Shown one piece after another: positions 56,112 to 59,894 of a DNA stretch of 59,894 bases (the stretch's first letter is position 1; every line of letters starts with the position of its first letter). The position numbers were made by a program, and so were the translations under genes. The notes under the pieces are model-generated. The model worked only from the letters and a program-made list of their open reading frames with translations, ran no database searches and was not told the DNA's origin. The stretch is from Caballeronia grimmiae (GTDB taxonomy: Bacteria > Pseudomonadota > Gammaproteobacteria > Burkholderiales > Burkholderiaceae): positions 1 to 59,894 of the forward strand of contig NZ_JFHE01000033.1 in NCBI RefSeq assembly GCF_000698555.1, read 5' to 3'.

Positions 56112-56912
56112 TCAACTCAAGTCGTTCTGATAGTAGTAGCCGGTCGTGACATACCAGCCGCGCCGCACTTCCACCGGGCGATCGCCGTACGTGTACGAGA
56201 TCCGTTCGACCGAAAGAAGCGGAAAACCCGGCTGCACTTGCAGCAATTGCGCGACCGGCTCGTCCGCCGCCACCGCGCGAATCTTCTCCGACGCCCGGAT
56301 CATGCGCGTGCCGAACTCCGTTTCGAACATCGCGTACAGCGGGCCCTTGTAATCGGCGAGCCGCTCGGCCGTCAGTCCGCGGAAAACCGCGCCCGGCAGC
56401 CAGATTTCGTCGAACACGGTCGTTTCGCCGTCGAACTGCAGCAGGCGCTTGATGAGCACCACGGGATCGGCGGGCTTGAGATCGAGCTGACGCGCGATTT
56501 CGGCGGGCGCACGCAGGCGCCGGCATTCGAGCAGGCGGCTTACGTGGGGATGAACGTCGCCGTCATCGGGCAAAAGGCGCAGGAAGCGGAACTGCACGCG
56601 ATCTTCGCTATGCGTCGCAACGAACGTGCCCTTGCCTTGACGGCGCACGAGGAGATTGTCGGCGGCGAGTTCGTCGATGGCCTTGCGGACGGTGCCCTGG
56701 CTCACCTTATAGCGCGCGGCCAGTTCCACTTCGCTGGGGATGATCTCGCCCGGCTTCCACTCGCCCGATTCGAGGCCCTGCGTAATCAGCGCCTTGATCT
56801 GCTGATACAGCGGGCTGAACGTCGGCGACGGCGCGCCCTCGGCCGACTGTGCGTTGCCGTTGGGTGAGGTGGTGCTCGCCGGATTTGCCGCGTTGGAATT
56901 CATGCCGCGCAT
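56112..56912 (-). CDS. GntR family regulator with UTRA effector domain (HutC-type)
   Basis: Transcription factor of the GntR/HutC subfamily. Length 266 residues from the ATG at 56912; Met4 (56903) is an alternative start and neither has a strong ribosome site. The N-terminal ~30 residues are low complexity (Asn, Ala, Ser, Pro). The winged helix follows: LYQQIKALITQGLESGEWKPGEIIPSEVELAARYKVSQGTVRKAIDELAADNLLVRRQGKGTFVA. The UTRA ligand domain ends with LLSVERISYTYGDRPVEVRRGWYVTTGYYYQNDLS, where Arg and Tyr residues usually bind a carboxylate ligand. It lies between sdhC and mdh, and a 20-bp palindrome lies 47 bp before its start, so self-regulation and control of TCA genes are likely but inferred. 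Confidence 0.9.
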   Translation of the reverse strand: MRGMNSNAANPASTTSPNGNAQSAEGAPSPTFSPLYQQIKALITQGLESGEWKPGEIIPSEVELAARYKVSQGTVRKAIDELAADNLLVRRQGKGTFVATHSEDRVQFRFLRLLPDDGDVHPHVSRLLECRRLRAPAEIARQLDLKPADPVVLIKRLLQFDGETTVFDEIWLPGAVFRGLTAERLADYKGPLYAMFETEFGTRMIRASEKIRAVAADEPVAQLLQVQPGFPLLSVERISYTYGDRPVEVRRGWYVTTGYYYQNDLS

Positions 56913-56958
56913 TTCAACACAAAGGGCTGCCGCGCGTCCACATTTTCACGCATGATCC

Positions 56959-56978
56959 TATGTCTTATATAAGACATA
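56959..56978. promoter_or_regulatory. 20-bp perfect palindrome, candidate GntR operator
   Basis: TATGTCTTAT followed by its exact reverse complement ATAAGACATA. It lies between the divergent gntR and mdh, ends 8 bp before the -35 box of the mdh-facing promoter, and would fall within a possible gntR promoter spacer on the other strand. Palindromes of this size and symmetry suit a GntR dimer. Confidence 0.7.
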
Positions 56979-56986
56979 AGATACTG

Positions 56987-57015
56987 TTGACTTTGCCTCC
57001 GACCAATCCTACACT
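56987..57015 (+). promoter_or_regulatory. Sigma70-type promoter facing mdh
   Basis: -35 TTGACT (56987-56992), 17-nt spacer, -10 TACACT (57010-57015). Transcription would start near 57022 and leave a leader of about 460 nt before mdh. This is the best promoter match I found in the window. Confidence 0.65.
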
Positions 57016-57479
57016 CCTTGGCGAGCAAGGGTTTGCGGGTCGCCGCGCAGTCCGTGGAAAGTTCGTTTGGACCGGTTCAATCGGCGCATTTCGCCGGTGA
57101 ACGGTGCGTTCGGCACATCGCGGGCAGCGCCGCCAACCGCCAGGCACGCCCTTTCGCTTTCGCCTCACGCCGATCGGCCAATCGATTCGCGCGCCGCTGC
57201 CTGCCTACCGCCTCGCAACGTCCAGCGCCGTCTCGAATGGGCGCTTGTCCGTCAGACTCTAGCGAATCGCCGTTTCCTCACGTCACACCGCGCAGTCTCT
57301 CGCTCGAAGAAGGATTCATGGCATGACAGCCATGCCGTCACGCTTTCATGCGGAGCCATGCGTTGCGCCGCTATCGGAGAGCGCTGCGGCATCGCCGGCA
57401 TGTCTTCATCAACGCTTCGCGTAACGCGCATAAAATAGCGTTTTTCCCTAGCGTTCCACGCACCGTCAGGAGAGTTTCA
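57016..57479 (+). other. Long mdh leader (about 460 nt)
   Basis: No recognised gene. Open frames cross it (for example from 57067) but have no familiar sequence. A second -10-like TAAAAT at about 57430 (CGCATAAAATAGCG) could start a shorter mdh transcript. AGGAGA ends about 7 nt before the mdh ATG. The leader could hold a small RNA or a regulatory structure; I see no known riboswitch. Confidence 0.4.
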
Positions 57480-58466
57480 ATGGCTAAGTCCGCAAAGCGC
57501 GTTGCCGTAACCGGCGCCGCAGGTCAAATCGGCTACTCGCTGCTGTTCCGTATCGCCAATGGCGATCTGCTCGGCAAAGACCAGCCCGTGATCCTTCAGT
57601 TGCTCGATCTGCCGCAAGCGCAAGCCGCCGTGAAGGGCGTCGTGATGGAACTGGAAGACTGCGCATTCCCGCTGCTCGCGGGCGTGGTCGTCACGGACGA
57701 TCCCAAGGTCGCGTTCAAGGACGCCGACATCGCGTTGCTGGTCGGTGCGCGTCCGCGTTCGAAGGGCATGGAACGCAAGGACCTGCTGTCGGCGAACGCC
57801 GAAATCTTCACGGTTCAGGGCCGCGCGCTGAACGAAGTCGCGAGCCGCGACGTGAAGGTGCTGGTCGTCGGCAATCCGGCGAACACGAACGCCTATATCG
57901 CGATGAAGTCGGCGCCGGACCTGCCGAAGAAAAACTTCACCGCCATGCTGCGCCTCGACCACAACCGCGCGCTGTCGCAACTGGCGGCCAAGTCGGGCAA
58001 GCCGGTCGCGTCGATCGAAAAGCTCGTCGTGTGGGGCAATCACTCGCCGACCATGTACCCCGACTTCCGCTTCGCGACCGCCGAAGGCGAGAGCCTCACG
58101 AAGCTGATCAACGACGACGAATGGAACCGCAACACGTTCATCCCGACCGTCGCCAAGCGCGGCGCGGCGATCATCGAAGCGCGCGGCCTGTCGTCGGCGG
58201 CATCGGCGGCTAATGCGGCCATCGATCACGTGCGTGACTGGGTGCTCGGCACCAACGGCAAGTGGGTGACGATGGGCATTCCGTCGGACGGCTCGTATGG
58301 CATTCCGGAAGACATCGTCTACGGCGTGCCGGTCACGTGTGAGAACGGCGAGTACAAGCGCGTCGAAGGCCTGGAAATCGACGCGTTCTCGCGCGAGAAG
58401 ATGGACGGCACGCTGAACGAACTGCTCGAAGAGCGCGACGGCGTGGCGCATCTGCTGGGTAAGTAA
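57480..58466 (+). CDS. mdh: Malate dehydrogenase
   Basis: NAD-dependent oxidation of malate to oxaloacetate, the last TCA step feeding citrate synthase. Length 328 residues, the cytosolic-MDH-like group common in beta-proteobacteria. The ATG at 57480 has AGGAGA upstream; the frame is open further upstream but without family sequence. NAD loop: RVAVTGAAGQIGYSLLFRIANGDLLG. Substrate Arg residues are in LLVGARPRSKGMERKDLL, with LVVGNPANTNAYIA and MLRLDHNRA. The catalytic His is in VVWGNHSPTMYPD. A hairpin GCGAACGC/GCGTTCGC (58508-58529) without T-run lies after the stop. Confidence 0.97.
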   Translation: MAKSAKRVAVTGAAGQIGYSLLFRIANGDLLGKDQPVILQLLDLPQAQAAVKGVVMELEDCAFPLLAGVVVTDDPKVAFKDADIALLVGARPRSKGMERKDLLSANAEIFTVQGRALNEVASRDVKVLVVGNPANTNAYIAMKSAPDLPKKNFTAMLRLDHNRALSQLAAKSGKPVASIEKLVVWGNHSPTMYPDFRFATAEGESLTKLINDDEWNRNTFIPTVAKRGAAIIEARGLSSAASAANAAIDHVRDWVLGTNGKWVTMGIPSDGSYGIPEDIVYGVPVTCENGEYKRVEGLEIDAFSREKMDGTLNELLEERDGVAHLLGK

Positions 58467-58636
58467 GCAACACGGCATCATCGGGAGCCTTCGCCGTTCC
58501 CGCCAGCGCGAACGCTTCGCGGCGTTCGCGGCTGATTCGATCGCGCTTGAACGAAAGCAAGCAAGCCTTCGAGCGCGTCCGAATCAGAAGCACGAGCAGC
58601 ATCGAACTCTCTTTTCAATCGGAGCCGACGCCGACA

Positions 58637-59647
58637 ATGCCCGCTCTCACACCCGCAGAAGTGCTGTTCGACGGCGAGCCGCAGCCCGCCGTCCTGCCGC
58701 CCTGCGACCACTATGCCGGCAGCGAAAAGCTGATCCGGAAGTCGCTCGCGCTGCAGGCCGAACTCGGGCCGGTGTTCGACATCACGCTCGATTGCGAGGA
58801 TGGCGCGCAAGTCGGCCACGAAGCCGAACATGCGGAGATGGTGGCGTCGTTCGTCGGCGGCGAGGATGACCGCTTCGGGCGCGTCGGCGTTCGCATCCAT
58901 GACTTCCATCATCGCGCGTGGCGGGACGACGTCCGCATCATCCTTCGCCAGGCGAAGAAAGCGCCCGCCTTCGTGATGCTGCCGAAAATCCGCAGCGTGT
59001 TCGACGCCGCCGAGATGATCGCGTTCATCGAGGCATCGCGCAGTGAGTTCGGCATCGCGCAATCCATTCCGTGTCACCTGCTGATCGAAACGCACGGCGC
59101 GCTCGCGGAAGTCTTCGAGCTGGCCGCGCTGCCCGGTGTCGAATCGCTGAGTTTCGGCCTGATGGACTTCGTGTCGGCGCACAACGGCGCCATTCCCGAT
59201 ACCGCCATGCGCTCGCCCGGCCAGTTCGAGCATCCGCTCGTGCGTCGCGCGAAGCTGGAAATCGCGGCCGCATGTCACGCGCATGGCAAGGCGCCCTCGC
59301 ATAACGTGTCGACGGAAGTGCGGGACATGAGCGTCGTCGCGAACGATGCCGCCCGCGCCCGCAATGAGTTCGGCTATACGCGGATGTGGAGCATCCATCC
59401 GTCGCAGATCCGGCCCATCGTCGATGCCTTCTCGCCGCGCGCCGACGAGATCACGCTCGCCGCCGAAATTTTGCTGGCCGCGCAACGCGCGCAGTGGGGC
59501 CCGACGCGCCACGGCGACACGCTGCACGATCGCGCGAGCTATCGCTATTACTGGTCCGTGCTGCGCCGCGCGCAGGCCACCGGCCACGCGATTCCCGACG
59601 AATGCGCCCCGCTGTTTGCAGCGGCATCGACGGGACGCGCGGCATAA
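58637..59647 (+). CDS. HpcH/HpaI aldolase / CitE-like lyase
   Basis: Member of the citrate lyase beta-like (CitE) family of TIM-barrel, Mg-dependent C-C lyases acting on CoA thioesters or related acids. Length 336 residues from the ATG at 58637; the frame extends to 58547 but is less convincing. Features: SEKLIRKSLALQAELGPVFDITLDCEDGAQVGHEAEHA with acidic metal-site residues, DDVRIILRQAKKAPAFVMLPKIRS, CHLLIETHGALAEVFELAALPGVESLSFGLMDFVSAHNGAIP with the metal-binding Glu, and MWSIHPSQIRPIVDAF. No citrate lyase alpha or gamma genes are near, so it is not part of a citrate lyase complex. Position between mdh and prpC suggests a role in TCA or methylcitrate acids such as malyl- or citramalyl-CoA; the substrate is not determined. 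Confidence 0.85.
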   Translation: MPALTPAEVLFDGEPQPAVLPPCDHYAGSEKLIRKSLALQAELGPVFDITLDCEDGAQVGHEAEHAEMVASFVGGEDDRFGRVGVRIHDFHHRAWRDDVRIILRQAKKAPAFVMLPKIRSVFDAAEMIAFIEASRSEFGIAQSIPCHLLIETHGALAEVFELAALPGVESLSFGLMDFVSAHNGAIPDTAMRSPGQFEHPLVRRAKLEIAAACHAHGKAPSHNVSTEVRDMSVVANDAARARNEFGYTRMWSIHPSQIRPIVDAFSPRADEITLAAEILLAAQRAQWGPTRHGDTLHDRASYRYYWSVLRRAQATGHAIPDECAPLFAAASTGRAA

Positions 59648-59751
59648 ATGCAAAGGTTTCGATACGCCGCGTACGGGCCGAATACCCCGGCGCGCTTTTC
59701 AAGCAAAAGAGACGACGCTGCTGCAAGAGCGTTCACAGGAGACTTGAAGCA

Positions 59752-59894
59752 ATGAGCGATACCGCAACGACCGACGCGCCCGCAGCAGCGGGTGGTTTCA
59801 AACCGAAGAAATCCGTCGCGCTGTCCGGCGTGACGGCGGGCAATACCGCGCTGTGCACGGTCGGCAAGACCGGCAACGACCTGCACTATCGCGG
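59752..59894 (+). CDS. prpC: 2-methylcitrate synthase, 3' end outside window
   Basis: Start of a citrate-synthase-family enzyme that joins propionyl-CoA and oxaloacetate in the methylcitrate cycle. About 47 residues are visible. FKPKKSVALSGVTAGNTALCTVGKTGNDLHYRG is the characteristic PrpC N-terminus, which is distinct from the GltA encoded at 50900. The ATG at 59752 has AGGAGA about 11 nt upstream, a little far. It follows the CitE-like gene by 104 bp. An aconitase or other prp gene is expected further downstream. Confidence 0.88.
   Translation, partial: MSDTATTDAPAAAGGFKPKKSVALSGVTAGNTALCTVGKTGNDLHYR

Overview
The window is about 60 kb of GC-rich DNA with the gene content and gene order of a Burkholderiaceae beta-proteobacterium of the Burkholderia/Paraburkholderia/Caballeronia group. 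Linkage of leuCDB-asd-fimV-truA-trpFB-trpA-accD-folC-purF with gltA-sdh-mdh-prpC is, from memory, typical of the second chromosome in this group, so the window is probably from that replicon (inference). Positions and residue numbers were derived by hand.

Region 1 (1-20149, all + strand) is one large alpha-glucan/trehalose locus: glgA (5' end missing), glgE, a treS-maltokinase fusion, glgB, then glgX, treZ, malQ and treY. GlgA, GlgB and GlgX build and debranch glycogen-like glucan. TreY and TreZ release trehalose from chain ends. TreS and maltokinase turn trehalose into maltose 1-phosphate, which GlgE polymerises. The set closes a trehalose-glucan cycle. GlgE is unusual: its N-terminal half reads as a second GlgE-like barrel whose nucleophile and acid/base positions are Ala and Trp. 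Two copies of a long imperfect palindrome flank the glgX-treZ-malQ-treY block.

Region 2 (20337-22875, - strand) holds a CorC/HlyC-type membrane protein and an orphan, partly degenerate sensor histidine kinase.

Region 3 (23279-31928, + strand) is an accessory-looking surface-polysaccharide cluster: a GT2 transferase, a protein resembling the N,N-dimethylformamidase large subunit, a Wzx-type flippase, a small hypothetical protein and three GT4 transferases. Its intergenic gaps are long and hairpin-rich. No initiating phosphoglycosyltransferase, polymerase or chain-length regulator is seen. An FKBP isomerase and an AraC regulator follow.

Region 4 (33247-49960, - strand) is a long housekeeping block, read in transcription order leuC, leuD, leuB, asd, fimV, truA, trpF, trpB, an orphan beta-class DNA methyltransferase, trpA, accD, folC, a SPOR-domain protein, cvpA and purF. 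Intrinsic terminators lie after asd, accD and purF.

Region 5 (50261-59894) starts with a mazEF module whose toxin gene is frameshifted. The TCA block follows: gltA, sdhE and sdhBADC on the - strand, a GntR regulator, then mdh, a CitE-like lyase and the start of prpC on the + strand. Between gntR and mdh a 20-bp perfect palindrome sits just upstream of a strong sigma70-type promoter that opens a leader of about 460 nt.

No wholly new system is evident. The best leads are the duplicated dead GlgE domain, the paired palindromes, the DMFase-like gene in the glycan cluster, and the GntR/palindrome/mdh control region.
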